A program made the position numbers and the translations under genes. Under the pieces are notes generated by a model. The model searched no databases and was not told the DNA's origin. It worked only from the letters and a program-made list of their open reading frames with translations. This document shows, one piece after another, positions 36,926 to 44,922 of a stretch of DNA of 64,000 nucleotides. The DNA lies in the NCBI RefSeq assembly GCF_000813345.1, contig NZ_BBQF01000003.1:310001-374000 (forward strand), in the 5' to 3' direction. Source of the stretch: Sulfurospirillum arsenophilum NBRC 109478. GTDB taxonomy: Bacteria; Campylobacterota; Campylobacteria; Campylobacterales; Sulfurospirillaceae. Within the stretch, counting starts at the first letter, position 1. Each line of letters opens with the position of its first letter.

Positions 36926-38102
36926 ACCCAATTTTTCACTGCTCGATTACGCTATTCGCTCACTTATGCGCCGTTTTGGAAAGAGCTTTTTTATCTTTTT
37001 GATTTTAAGCCTGCTTATTTTTCTGCTCTCTTCGGTTTTGATGATTGCCGATGCGATTAAATTGGAGCTGAATACGACCTTGAAAACATTGCCACAGATT
37101 ACGTTGCAGCGTTTTATCGCAGGGAAGCAGAGCGATATACCCGTCGAGCGAGTAGATTCACTTTTGGATATTGAGGGCATTAGTGCCGTAACGCCTCGTG
37201 TGTGGGGTTACTACTATTTTAAGCCTGCGGGCGTTAATTTTTCCATTGTGGGCATTGACGCCTACGAAGAGCAGTATTCGCCTACGCTGACACTAATTAC
37301 GCAAAATTTTGATATGAAACTGCTCTCTACGCAAGAGAGTATGATCGTAGGAGAGGGTGTTCAAAAAATCTTGGCCGAGAACTACTACACCGATTTTTTT
37401 AACTTTGTGACAAGTGAAGGAAAATGGAAAAGGGTTCACATCGCAGGGGTGTTTCACTCAGACCTTGCCCTCGAATCGAACGATCTCATCATTCTTCCCA
37501 AAAAACTCGCTTATGCCATCTTTGGGATGGATGAGAGCAGGGCCACTGACATTGTGGTCAAGGTGGCTAATGCGAAAGAGATTCCCACCATTGTGCAAAA
37601 AATCACGACACGCTACCCAGATATTCGCGCCATCACCCAAGATGATATTCGAGTGAGTTACCAAAATATTTTTGACTATAAAAGCGGTTTTTTTCTCGCC
37701 CTCTTTAGTGTGTGCGCCTTTGCTTTTTTTATCATTATCTACGATAAAACGAGTGGTTTAAGCTCTGAAGAGAAGAAAGAAATCGGCATTTTAAAAGCAG
37801 TGGGTTGGAGCAGTGATGACATACTCAAAGAGAAGTTTTACGAGAGTTTTATTCTATCCTTAGGTGCTTTTTTGGTGGGTATTGCCTTTTCGCTCTTCTT
37901 TGTTTATGGCTTGCAAGCACCTCTTTTGCGCAATCTTTTTATGGGCTATTCAGCGTTAAAACCCTCTTTTATGCTTCCCTTTAGTTTAGACAGTTCGATG
38001 CTTGTGTTACTCTTTTTGCTGAGTGTGCCCATTTATATTGCAGCGACACTGATTCCTGCATGGAAAGCTTCTACGTTGGATGCGGATGAGGTGATGCGAT
38101 GA
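36915..38102 (+). CDS. FtsX/MacB-like ABC transporter permease
   Basis: The protein has about 395 residues, with one N-terminal helix (about residues 20-42), a large periplasmic domain to about 250 (MacB_PCD-like), and three C-terminal helices. The first of these contains the FtsX-family segment SEEKKEIGILKAVGWSSDDI just after it. This is the type VII ABC architecture used for lipoprotein release, efflux or mechanotransmission, not import. GTG 36915 is chosen because AAGGA lies six bases before it; this overlaps the previous gene by 11 bases. The ATP-binding partner follows with an ATGA overlap. Confidence 0.87.
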   Translation: MFFKPNFSLLDYAIRSLMRRFGKSFFIFLILSLLIFLLSSVLMIADAIKLELNTTLKTLPQITLQRFIAGKQSDIPVERVDSLLDIEGISAVTPRVWGYYYFKPAGVNFSIVGIDAYEEQYSPTLTLITQNFDMKLLSTQESMIVGEGVQKILAENYYTDFFNFVTSEGKWKRVHIAGVFHSDLALESNDLIILPKKLAYAIFGMDESRATDIVVKVANAKEIPTIVQKITTRYPDIRAITQDDIRVSYQNIFDYKSGFFLALFSVCAFAFFIIIYDKTSGLSSEEKKEIGILKAVGWSSDDILKEKFYESFILSLGAFLVGIAFSLFFVYGLQAPLLRNLFMGYSALKPSFMLPFSLDSSMLVLLFLLSVPIYIAATLIPAWKASTLDADEVMR

Positions 38103-38767
38103 TACTGCTTAGAGATGTCAATAAACGTTTTATGTCAGGCGATGAGAGTGTTCATGCACTGAGTCATATCTCTTTACATGTAAAGCGTGGGGAGTGTGTG
38201 GTACTAAGAGGAATGAGTGGCAGTGGTAAGAGTACTTTGCTTTCTCTCATCGCAGGACTTGCGCAACCCAACAGTGGCGAAGTGTGCGTTGATGGCAAGG
38301 AAATTTCCAAATTGCCTGAGCATTTTAGCGCACACCTAAGGCGTGAAAAGATCGGATTTATTTTTCAGAAGTATCATTTGATTCCTCATCTATCCGTGCA
38401 GGAAAACATCATTGCTCCTTTAATGCCTGAGGATCTTCCACTGAGTGTCTTAGACGAAAAAGCCAAAGCGGTGATGGTACAGTGTGGTATTGCCCATAAA
38501 GCTGGGATGCGCGTGAATCGCCTCTCTGGAGGAGAACAGCAACGTGTGGCGATTGCAAGAGCCCTTGTGAATAATCCTGTCATCGTTTTAGCCGATGAAC
38601 CAACGGCAAATCTTGATGAAAAACTTTCTCTAGCGTTGATTGAGGAGTTTCAAAAGCTTAAAGAGCGTGGCGTAACGCAACTCATCGCAACCCACGATCC
38701 GCTCTTTTTTGACCTTCCTTTTGTGGACCGCCTCGTTGAAATTAAAAATGGCGAGATTATTGTATGA
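38099..38767 (+). CDS. ABC transporter ATP-binding protein (MacB/LolD-like)
   Basis: A 222-residue ATPase with Walker A (GMSGSGKST), Q-loop (FIFQKYHLIPHLSV), signature (RLSGGEQQRVAIARAL), Walker B (VIVLADEPTANLD) and H-loop (IATHDP). The sequence is of the MacB/LolD/FtsE group that pairs with FtsX-like permeases. It overlaps the permease by ATGA at its start and the next gene by ATGA at its end, so it is translated as part of a coupled unit. A TTTACATGTAAA palindrome within the coding region gives the residues LHVK before Walker A. Confidence 0.92.
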   Translation: MILLRDVNKRFMSGDESVHALSHISLHVKRGECVVLRGMSGSGKSTLLSLIAGLAQPNSGEVCVDGKEISKLPEHFSAHLRREKIGFIFQKYHLIPHLSVQENIIAPLMPEDLPLSVLDEKAKAVMVQCGIAHKAGMRVNRLSGGEQQRVAIARALVNNPVIVLADEPTANLDEKLSLALIEEFQKLKERGVTQLIATHDPLFFDLPFVDRLVEIKNGEIIV

Positions 38768-39726
38768 GCTTAACGCCTGAGATTATTGCTCTTCTCACAC
38801 TCGACGCAATTTTTCTCTTTTTAGGCTTGATTGCTCTGTTCGCCAGTGGGCGCATTGCCCTTTGGTGGGATAACCAAAAAAGTACCCCACTGCAATACAC
38901 GCTTAGTAAACAAAGCTATCTGGTTTCCACCATCATCAAATACATTTTTATGCTCAAACTGCCTCTGTTTCTCTTTTTTATCTATACGTGCGACAAGCTC
39001 TCTTCTATCATTGCAGGAGCGATGTGTGCGAGTGGTGTGGTTAATTCCGTTGATTTTGGACTTTACCTTACACTGTTTAAACTGCTCAATCTCTATCTGT
39101 TTGGTTTTTGGTTGCTGCTTCATTATACTGATATAAATAATGAAAAATTGCCGTACACTAGGCTTAAATTTGCGCTTTTTGTGCTTTTTTCACTACCACT
39201 TTTTGCGGAAATTGGGCTTGAAATAGCTTTTTTTGTAGGGCTAAATATTAGCAAAATAGTCAGTTGTTGCGGTACACTCTTTTCAGCGACAAGTAGCTCC
39301 TATATTTCGCTCTTTTTTGTGGTGGATGAATTACTTTGGGTAGGAGGTTTTTATGGGTTTTTTGCACTATCTATCGTCGCTTTTAGGCTTAAAAATACTC
39401 CTGTTATGATCTTTGCCAATAGTATGTTTTTAATCTTTTCAATCATCTCGTTAATCGTCTTTTTTAGTCCTTACGTGTATGAGCTTCCAACACACCGTTG
39501 CCCATTTTGCCTTCTGCAAAAAGAGTATTATTATGTGGGGTATCTGCTCTATACACTGCTCTTTGCAGGAACGTTTTACGGTATTGGTGGTGGGGCATTG
39601 GCACTACTGAGCAAAAAAGCTCAACCCTCTTTTATGAAAGCTTCTATCTGTTTGAATATGCTTTATCTCGCGATAATTTCTTCCTATCCTTTAATCTATT
39701 ATGTTAAAAATGGAGTCTGGTTGTGA
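38764..39726 (+). CDS. Polytopic membrane protein with CC and CPFC cysteine motifs
   Basis: A 320-residue protein with about eight membrane helices. I do not recognise a named family. Two cysteine clusters stand out: VSCCGTLF near residue 162, and HRCPFCLLQKEYYYVGYLLY near residue 245. The second resembles the first redox motif of DsbB-type quinone-linked thiol oxidases (CxxC followed by Q/R and aromatic residues). A thiol redox or metal-handling role is therefore possible. It lies between the ABC ATPase and the NosL-like gene with overlaps at both ends (ATGA, GTGA), so all five genes probably act together. Confidence 0.65.
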   Translation: MSLTPEIIALLTLDAIFLFLGLIALFASGRIALWWDNQKSTPLQYTLSKQSYLVSTIIKYIFMLKLPLFLFFIYTCDKLSSIIAGAMCASGVVNSVDFGLYLTLFKLLNLYLFGFWLLLHYTDINNEKLPYTRLKFALFVLFSLPLFAEIGLEIAFFVGLNISKIVSCCGTLFSATSSSYISLFFVVDELLWVGGFYGFFALSIVAFRLKNTPVMIFANSMFLIFSIISLIVFFSPYVYELPTHRCPFCLLQKEYYYVGYLLYTLLFAGTFYGIGGGALALLSKKAQPSFMKASICLNMLYLAIISSYPLIYYVKNGVWL

Positions 39727-40229
39727 AAAATAAAGTGATGATGTTGGTGCTTATTTTACTGCCTTTAGTGGCATTAGCAGCGCTCTTTTGGTTTTTACAT
39801 GTAAAGAATCAACTCCCAACGGAAATCACCAATACACTCAAAGCTCCTTTGGAGTTTAAAGACAATACCGTTCAATGCCCCCAGTGTCATATGTTCATCG
39901 TGGGTAAAAAATACACTGCTCAGATCATCACGAATGATCTCATAACGCATATTTTTGATGATATTGGGTGTGCCATTTTATGGCTTAAAGAGCATAAAAT
40001 TGAGCCATATAGCATCACCTTTTGGGTGTATAGCAATGATACAAACCGTTACATAGATGCCTTTACTGCTTTTTACAGGATTGATGATGCAACGCCGATG
40101 CAGTATGGTTTTGGAGCGTATGAGAAGCACAAAGAGAGTATGATTGAGTTTAGTGAAATGCGGCTTCGTATGCTTCGGGGCGAAAACATGAGTGATTCTA
40201 AAGTTAAACACCATTTACAAGGACACTAA
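39723..40229 (+). CDS. NosL-like copper-binding protein, membrane-anchored
   Basis: A 168-residue protein with an N-terminal membrane anchor (residues 5-25). The NosL-family core follows: TVQCPQCHMFIVGKKYTAQI, matching the CxxCxM copper site of NosL, and HIFDDIGCAILWLKE, matching its second conserved segment. NosL delivers Cu(I) for maturation of nitrous oxide reductase, and related proteins occur outside nos clusters. No nosZ, nosD or nosF is in the window. The anchor replaces the lipobox usual in NosL. The GTG start overlaps the previous stop. Metal handling with the ABC genes upstream is the best guess. Confidence 0.78.
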   Translation: MKNKVMMLVLILLPLVALAALFWFLHVKNQLPTEITNTLKAPLEFKDNTVQCPQCHMFIVGKKYTAQIITNDLITHIFDDIGCAILWLKEHKIEPYSITFWVYSNDTNRYIDAFTAFYRIDDATPMQYGFGAYEKHKESMIEFSEMRLRMLRGENMSDSKVKHHLQGH

Positions 40230-40230
40230 A

Positions 40231-41049
40231 ATGAAAGTAGCGATGAGTGGAGCCAGTGGATTTGTTGCCAATGCGTTGAAGCAGAAGTTTCCCAATTATG
40301 TTGTCATTGAACGCGGTGATGATGTGGAAGCCATTAAACGCAAACTCGTAGGTGTGCAAGCCGTTTTTAATCTCGCAGGGGCGCCTATCGTTGCCAAATG
40401 GGATGAGGCGTATAAAAAAGTGTTGTACTCAAGCCGTATTGATACGACCAAAAAACTAGTCGAAGCGATCAATCAAAGTGAGGTCGAGCATTTTATCTCT
40501 ACGTCTGCGGTTGGCATTTATCCCAATAATGTCCCGTGTGATGAAGAGACGCAAAAATTTGGCGAAGATTTTCTAGGGAAACTCGCCCTTGCTTGGGAAA
40601 GCGAGGCGCTAAAATGCACGAAACGTACGACAATATTACGTTTTGGTGTCGTGCTTGGTCGTGATGGAGGTGCTTTGGAGAAGATGTTACCTGCCTTTAA
40701 AATAGGGCTTGGTGGTATCATTGGTGATGGAAAAATGGTAACCAGTTGGATTGATATTGACGACTTAGTTTCCATCTATGCGTTTGTTTTAGACCACAAG
40801 TGTGAAGGCATCTTCAATGCCACTGCGCCACAACCGCTCAGCAATTACACATTTACCAAAATACTAGGCAAAGTACTGCATCGACCTACCTTTTTCCCCG
40901 TACCTTCTTTTATCATTAAAATGCTCTTTGGTGAAGGCTCAACGGTTTTGCTGGATAGTAAAGAAGCCTATCCTAAAGCGCTTTTAGGCAAAGGGTTTGT
41001 ATTTGCGTACCCTGATTTGGAGAGCTCTCTTCAAAAGATTTTAGCTTAG
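40231..41049 (+). CDS. SDR39U1/YfcH-type NAD(P)-dependent epimerase-like protein
   Basis: A 272-residue extended short-chain dehydrogenase of the TIGR01777/YfcH group. The N-terminal dinucleotide motif is GASGFVANAL. NLAGAPI follows, then STSAVGIYP in the catalytic Ser/Tyr region, RFGVVLGRDGGALEKMLPAF, SWIDIDDLV and FNATAPQP, all typical of the group. The C-terminal DUF1731-like tail (VPSFIIKMLFGE, ALLGKGFVF) is present. The substrate is unknown. ATG 40231 follows AAGGAC. It lies immediately after the NosL-like gene. Its stop overlaps the opposite LysE gene by four bases. Confidence 0.88.
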   Translation: MKVAMSGASGFVANALKQKFPNYVVIERGDDVEAIKRKLVGVQAVFNLAGAPIVAKWDEAYKKVLYSSRIDTTKKLVEAINQSEVEHFISTSAVGIYPNNVPCDEETQKFGEDFLGKLALAWESEALKCTKRTTILRFGVVLGRDGGALEKMLPAFKIGLGGIIGDGKMVTSWIDIDDLVSIYAFVLDHKCEGIFNATAPQPLSNYTFTKILGKVLHRPTFFPVPSFIIKMLFGEGSTVLLDSKEAYPKALLGKGFVFAYPDLESSLQKILA

Positions 41050-41672
41050 CGTTTTTCCAAAAAAAGTCGGATGCCAAGACCTATCATCACGATGCCAGAG
41101 ATGGCATCAAGGCTTTGGCGTACACTTTTTTTCGTGATAAAACCATTGGCAGAGACAATAGTATAGATCAAAATAGCTTGCCAGAGTGTTGCAATGCTAA
41201 AATGAATCAATGCTAGAAAGAGTGATTGAGCAAGTGCTGAGTGCTCATGTGAGATAAATTGTGGCAAAAATGCCATGTAAAAAATAACCGCTTTAGGGTT
41301 TAAAACATTCGATAAAAACCCTTCTTGCATCGAGATCCAAAATGAAAAAGGTTTCTTTTGGATGACGGTTTGGTGCATTTTCTTGGCGTTCCAAAACGAT
41401 TTGAGTGAGTTAAAACCAAGCCAAAGTAAGTAAAGTGCCCCTATCGTTTTTAAAAATGTAAAGGCAGTTGCCGAGTAGAGTAAAATCGCTGAAATACCCA
41501 CAGCCGAGAGTGTTGCATGAACAAAAAGCCCCAAACAAATTCCAAAACTTGAAACCAGTCCATCTTTTGCCCCGCCACGCATCGTATTGCGAATGACGAT
41601 CATTGTATCGGCCCCTGGGGTCATCGTAAGCAGTGTAATGGCGATTAAAAAAGTCCAAAGATCAAGTGGCAT
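41046..41672 (-). CDS. LysE/RhtB-family amino acid exporter (second copy)
   Basis: A 208-residue protein with six membrane helices. The N-terminus LLTMTPGADTMIVIRNTMRG is the hallmark of the RhtB/LysE family, and the central NVLNPKAVIFYMAFLPQFI segment is also conserved. It differs from the copy at 35.9 kb throughout, so they are not a recent duplication. A TTTACATGTAAA palindrome begins ten bases upstream of the start. Substrate unknown; homoserine, threonine or other neutral amino acids are typical for RhtB-like members. Confidence 0.9.
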   Translation of the reverse strand: MPLDLWTFLIAITLLTMTPGADTMIVIRNTMRGGAKDGLVSSFGICLGLFVHATLSAVGISAILLYSATAFTFLKTIGALYLLWLGFNSLKSFWNAKKMHQTVIQKKPFSFWISMQEGFLSNVLNPKAVIFYMAFLPQFISHEHSALAQSLFLALIHFSIATLWQAILIYTIVSANGFITKKSVRQSLDAISGIVMIGLGIRLFLEKR

Positions 41673-41796
41673 ACTATTCCTTTTACATGTAAAGCTTCAA
41701 AATTTCATAACATCGTTTTAACAACCCATTTTAGGACTAAAAGATGGGTTAATTCAAAGAATTTTAAAATTTTACAGCAAGAGGGCTAAAAAGATA

Positions 41797-41825
41797 TTGA
41801 CTTCTTATTTGAAAACGGTTATCAT
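41797..41825 (+). promoter_or_regulatory. Sigma-70 promoter of the flavodoxin operon
   Basis: TTGACT, a 17-base spacer and TATCAT lie about 25 bases before the start of the first gene. The rest of the 178-base gap (41673-41850) holds a TTTACATGTAAA copy near the divergent LysE gene; I see no other gene in it. Confidence 0.5.
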
Positions 41826-41850
41826 TTCGTAAAATAAAAAGAGGTGAAAG

Positions 41851-42297
41851 ATGTCCGAAGCGTATTCAACCCTAAATGAAATAAGTAGGCGTTTTGATAA
41901 AGAAGATTTGGTACTCCTTGCAAAGCATCCTGATTTGTGTTTTACGATCAACAGTTATGATCTTTTTTCACATCATATCTTTAGTCGTGTCAAACGTCAA
42001 AACCCTGATAAATTGATTACGCATGAAGAAGAACGCATTGTGATTCAAAGCGAGGAGAGTGCTGAAGCGTTGCATCTTTATCCGACATGGAAAACCATCG
42101 AACAACGCGTTGAAATGGAAGCATGCGAAGAGGTGAATCGTGCGATTGATTTACTCGAATCTTTGGAGTGCAAGCATATCTATCTCCTGTTTCCTAGAAG
42201 TGCAAATTTTAGAAAACATTTGCCTATTCGTAGCCCCAAACTTGATGCTTTAGGCATTGAGTACACATTAAAGTTAGTACCTTATACCATCTATTAA
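41851..42297 (+). CDS. Hypothetical protein preceding flavodoxin
   Basis: A 148-residue soluble acidic protein, not recognised. There is no signal peptide or membrane helix. The middle (YPTWKTIEQRVEMEACEEVN) and the C-terminus (HIYLLFPRSANFRKHLPIRS) look like an alpha/beta fold. The single Cys residues (LCFT, EACEE, LECKH) do not form a metal motif. It has a clear promoter and AGAGGTG ribosome site, and is followed 23 bases later by flavodoxin, so it probably shares a transcript and an electron-transfer or iron-stress context. Confidence 0.7.
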   Translation: MSEAYSTLNEISRRFDKEDLVLLAKHPDLCFTINSYDLFSHHIFSRVKRQNPDKLITHEEERIVIQSEESAEALHLYPTWKTIEQRVEMEACEEVNRAIDLLESLECKHIYLLFPRSANFRKHLPIRSPKLDALGIEYTLKLVPYTIY

Positions 42298-42320
42298 ATC
42301 TTACAAAGGAGAATGAGTTT

Positions 42321-42827
42321 ATGAAAACAGCACTATTTTATGGAAGTACGAACGGCAATACGGCCGATGCGGCTTTAAAAATACAAAAACGTTTAAATAC
42401 GGATATTTACGATGTGGGAAAACTAAAAAATGGAGATGATCTTGCCAAATACGAGATGCTCATTTTAGGCACTTCCACATGGTATGATGGTGATTTACAA
42501 GATGATTGGGACAGCTTTATGGCTCATCTCAAATCTGCGGATCTCAGTGGCAAAATCGTAGCACTCTTTGGTTTAGGAGATCAAGAAGGGTACGGCAGTG
42601 ATTTTGTAAGTGGTATGCGCCTTATTTACGATATAGTCATCGAAAAAGGTGCTAAAGTCATTGGTTCATGGGATGATAGTGGCTACTCATATGAGAGTTC
42701 AGCTTCGGTGATTGATGGTAAATTTGTGGGACTTGCGCTTGATGAAGACAATCAAAGTGAACTCACAGATAACCGTATAGCAACATGGTGCAATCAATTG
42801 GAAACTTCGCTAAAGGAGTGCGCATGA
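42321..42827 (+). CDS. fldA: Flavodoxin
   Basis: A 168-residue long-chain flavodoxin. The FMN phosphate loop FYGSTNGNTADAA is at the N-terminus. The isoalloxazine-flanking loops contain GTSTWYDGDLQDDW (Trp) and FGLGDQEGYGSDF (Tyr), both diagnostic. It carries low-potential electrons, in Campylobacterota for example to pyruvate oxidoreductase systems. AAAGGAG precedes the ATG. A 41-codon ORF overlaps the stop as ATGA. Confidence 0.95.
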   Translation: MKTALFYGSTNGNTADAALKIQKRLNTDIYDVGKLKNGDDLAKYEMLILGTSTWYDGDLQDDWDSFMAHLKSADLSGKIVALFGLGDQEGYGSDFVSGMRLIYDIVIEKGAKVIGSWDDSGYSYESSASVIDGKFVGLALDEDNQSELTDNRIATWCNQLETSLKECA

Positions 42828-42949
42828 GTGTAGCATGCACAGAGCCAAATATTAAGGCGAATTTACTGTCAAAAAACAAGAATCAATCGGATGAAAAACG
42901 CGAAAAGAGTGCGAAAGAACGCCTCCTTTTTTGCAAATGCACGTGCTAA
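42824..42949 (+). CDS. 41-residue peptide with CKCTC tail, coupled to flavodoxin
   Basis: The ATG overlaps the flavodoxin stop as ATGA and is preceded by AAGGAG five bases upstream, a better ribosome site than many genes here. The peptide begins MSVACTEPNIKA, is basic and hydrophilic in the middle (KNKNQSDEKREKSAKER), and ends LLFCKCTC. Four cysteines in 41 residues, three clustered at the C-terminus, suggest metal or cluster binding. A strong terminator starts eight bases after the stop. I know of no family match, and expression is inferred only from the signals. Confidence 0.6.
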   Translation: MSVACTEPNIKANLLSKNKNQSDEKREKSAKERLLFCKCTC

Positions 42950-42956
42950 ATTAAGA

Positions 42957-42982
42957 AGAGAAGGCTAATCGCCTTCTCTTTA
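42957..42982. terminator. Bidirectional terminator between convergent operons
   Basis: AGAGAAGGC, a five-base loop and GCCTTCTCT form a perfect nine-base stem followed by TTT. The other strand is followed by TTCTTAA. It separates the flavodoxin operon from the convergent DUF1007 gene, whose stop begins right beside it. Confidence 0.75.
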
Positions 42983-43495
42983 TTCTTGAACGACAACCTT
43001 ATAAGCGTAGTAAAAGTCTGCATCATACCCCTCAATTTTACACTTAATTGGCTCTTTACATGTAAGCCACTCTTTCTTGATAATCAGTGCAACATACATC
43101 TCAGCATCGTAAAGACGTAGCTCGTATTTTTTGAGTTTTGGCTTTGGAATCGCAAAGGTGTAGATAAGTTTTTTGTTCTCAAAAGACGCCCCAAATTCAA
43201 TGACGCGTTTAAGATCGAACTCATCTTTGCCATCGGACATATGAATAAAATAGCTGTAAGGCTCCAGTGTTTTAAAGTGGTCTTTTTCCATAAAAGCAAC
43301 CTCTTCGGGATCGAGCTTTTTATTTTTATTTTTATCGTAATCGTCCATGAGCATCGCCGAACTCATCTCATCAAAGCTCCATGTAAAAATGATCTTCTCC
43401 GGTAAAACTTGCACTTTGGTATCGATAAAAACATGCGGATGCGCGCACAAAAAAGTACTGAAACAACAGGCGAAAAAAATCGAGCGAAAAAACAC
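42980..43495 (-). CDS. DUF1007 periplasmic protein with EF-hand loop
   Basis: A 171-residue protein with a signal peptide (cleavage likely after FLCA), then HPHVFIDTKVQV, the DUF1007 start motif with two His residues at the mature N-terminus. Residues about 52-66 contain DKNKNKKLDPEE, a perfect 12-residue EF-hand loop. Proteins of this family are found with NicO/RcnA-type nickel-cobalt exporters and probably bind metal in the periplasm. The mature N-terminal HPH motif is a good copper/nickel ligand candidate. It is the last gene of a four-gene minus-strand operon. Confidence 0.85.
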   Translation of the reverse strand: MFFRSIFFACCFSTFLCAHPHVFIDTKVQVLPEKIIFTWSFDEMSSAMLMDDYDKNKNKKLDPEEVAFMEKDHFKTLEPYSYFIHMSDGKDEFDLKRVIEFGASFENKKLIYTFAIPKPKLKKYELRLYDAEMYVALIIKKEWLTCKEPIKCKIEGYDADFYYAYKVVVQE

Positions 43496-43504
43496 ATCTG
43501 CTCC

Positions 43505-44920
43505 TTAAGCAATGAGTAGTATAAAGCCAAGACCTAACATAATCATGAGACTGATGGTCTCGCTGTAGATAAGGATTTTTGGGCTTTTGGTTTGAAAACG
43601 ATTTTTGGTAAACACGGTTGCAATGGCGGTTAGGGCGATAACACTGCTCATGCCCAAACTCATGCTAAGAGCCGCTAAAAAACCTAAGAGATAGGCTCCC
43701 GTGTTGAGTGCAAAAATAAAGATAGTGATGGTTCCAGGGCAGGGAATAACACCCGCACTTAAAACCACGCCCCAGTCCGTACTTTGGGACTTTGGCGAAC
43801 AGGAGGAGCATTTACATGTAAAGGGATGTGCTGAAAACGAGACACGCTTTGGCGTGCGTTTGATCGCTTGAATTTTCTGCCAGCCCAAGTAGCCAGCAAT
43901 GCCGATAATGGCAAAAGCTGAGAGCTTCGTTGCATAATACGTGACATCGGCAAAAAAGGCGTTAAAGAAGAGATCAAACAGTGCAAAGATAATGAGTGTC
44001 AGCAAGAAGGCTGCAAAGGTATGCACGATGCCAATGAGTGCTGCCATACTAAGGGCCTTGGTGTAGCGATGCTGTGAGGCAAAAAGGTAAGAGCTAACGA
44101 GTGCTTTACCATGCCCAGGACCAGCGGCATGCAGTAGCCCATATAAAAAAGAGATGCCTAGAAAGAGCACATAAGCTGTAAAGGTGCCTTTTTCTTTCAA
44201 ATTCGTGATGGCTGCTTGGATAGTTTGCTGCATATGGGTTAGGCGTGATTGTAACCATGACATCGAAGCTGGAAGTTCTTTTGGTAGTTGTGGCGTTACT
44301 TCTTTTACGAGTGGTTCTGAGGGTGGTGTGGTTGTTTGTATCGCTGTACCACTCGTTATTTTGGTGAAAGCAATATGGTTGAAAAGATTGAATTCCATTG
44401 AAAAAGGTTCACTTATGGTATGGGTAACCGTATGCACGAGAAATTTAAAATACTCCTCTTTATCTTCCGTTACAAAAGAGAGTTCATCGCCTGCGGTAAC
44501 TTCTTGATTGACCTTTGTTGTAAAGCGAAAAATCAGTGTATCGGCTTCTTGCCAAAAAGATTTATTGACAATTTTAATGGGAATTTTTTTGACTTCTGCT
44601 TGCGTACTCGCACCACTGACGTATTCAATGTTTGTGAGGTAATGACGCTTTGCTATATAGTTTTCTAAGATAATTTTAATGCGCTCTAACTCTTTGGGAT
44701 CAAGTTTGTTGTTATGATTTTCATCGTAACGCGCTATCAGTGTGTTAATAAAATCTTGGCTAAATGTCCATTGAAAGGTTATAGTCTCAATTTTAGAAGG
44801 CGTTCCCTCTAGGTTGATTTTAATCGTTGCCGAGGGTGTATAGAGGGCACACAACGCACAGGCACACAGCTGATAGGGTAGGGCTAAAAACAAAAATGCA
44901 AAAAGAAACTTTTTTAACAT
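43505..44920 (-). CDS. DUF1007-like domain fused to NicO/RcnA nickel-cobalt transporter
   Basis: The protein has about 471 residues. The N-terminus is a signal peptide or first helix ending in a Cys-rich CACALC segment. A DUF1007-like domain follows (FQWTFSQDFINTLI with the EF-hand loop DENHNNKLDPKE), then a linker. From about residue 265 there is a NicO transporter with six helices: LLHAAGPGHGKALVSSYLFA is the family's HxxGPGHGKA metal motif and GVIPCPGTITIFIF the second signature. A cytoplasmic or loop segment carries FTCKCSSCSP, a further Cys motif. The start is ATG 44920, two bases after the previous stop; a longer frame to 45016 would lie inside that gene. The fusion of a putative metal sensor or chaperone to the pump is notable. 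Confidence 0.85.
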   Translation of the reverse strand: MLKKFLFAFLFLALPYQLCACALCALYTPSATIKINLEGTPSKIETITFQWTFSQDFINTLIARYDENHNNKLDPKELERIKIILENYIAKRHYLTNIEYVSGASTQAEVKKIPIKIVNKSFWQEADTLIFRFTTKVNQEVTAGDELSFVTEDKEEYFKFLVHTVTHTISEPFSMEFNLFNHIAFTKITSGTAIQTTTPPSEPLVKEVTPQLPKELPASMSWLQSRLTHMQQTIQAAITNLKEKGTFTAYVLFLGISFLYGLLHAAGPGHGKALVSSYLFASQHRYTKALSMAALIGIVHTFAAFLLTLIIFALFDLFFNAFFADVTYYATKLSAFAIIGIAGYLGWQKIQAIKRTPKRVSFSAHPFTCKCSSCSPKSQSTDWGVVLSAGVIPCPGTITIFIFALNTGAYLLGFLAALSMSLGMSSVIALTAIATVFTKNRFQTKSPKILIYSETISLMIMLGLGFILLIA

Positions 44921-44922
44921 AC

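Noticed and set aside
36614..40229. Annotation of the ABC/NosL-like operon as a nitrous oxide reductase cluster
   Set aside because: No nosZ, nosD, nosF or nosY is present, and the permease is FtsX-like, not NosY-like.
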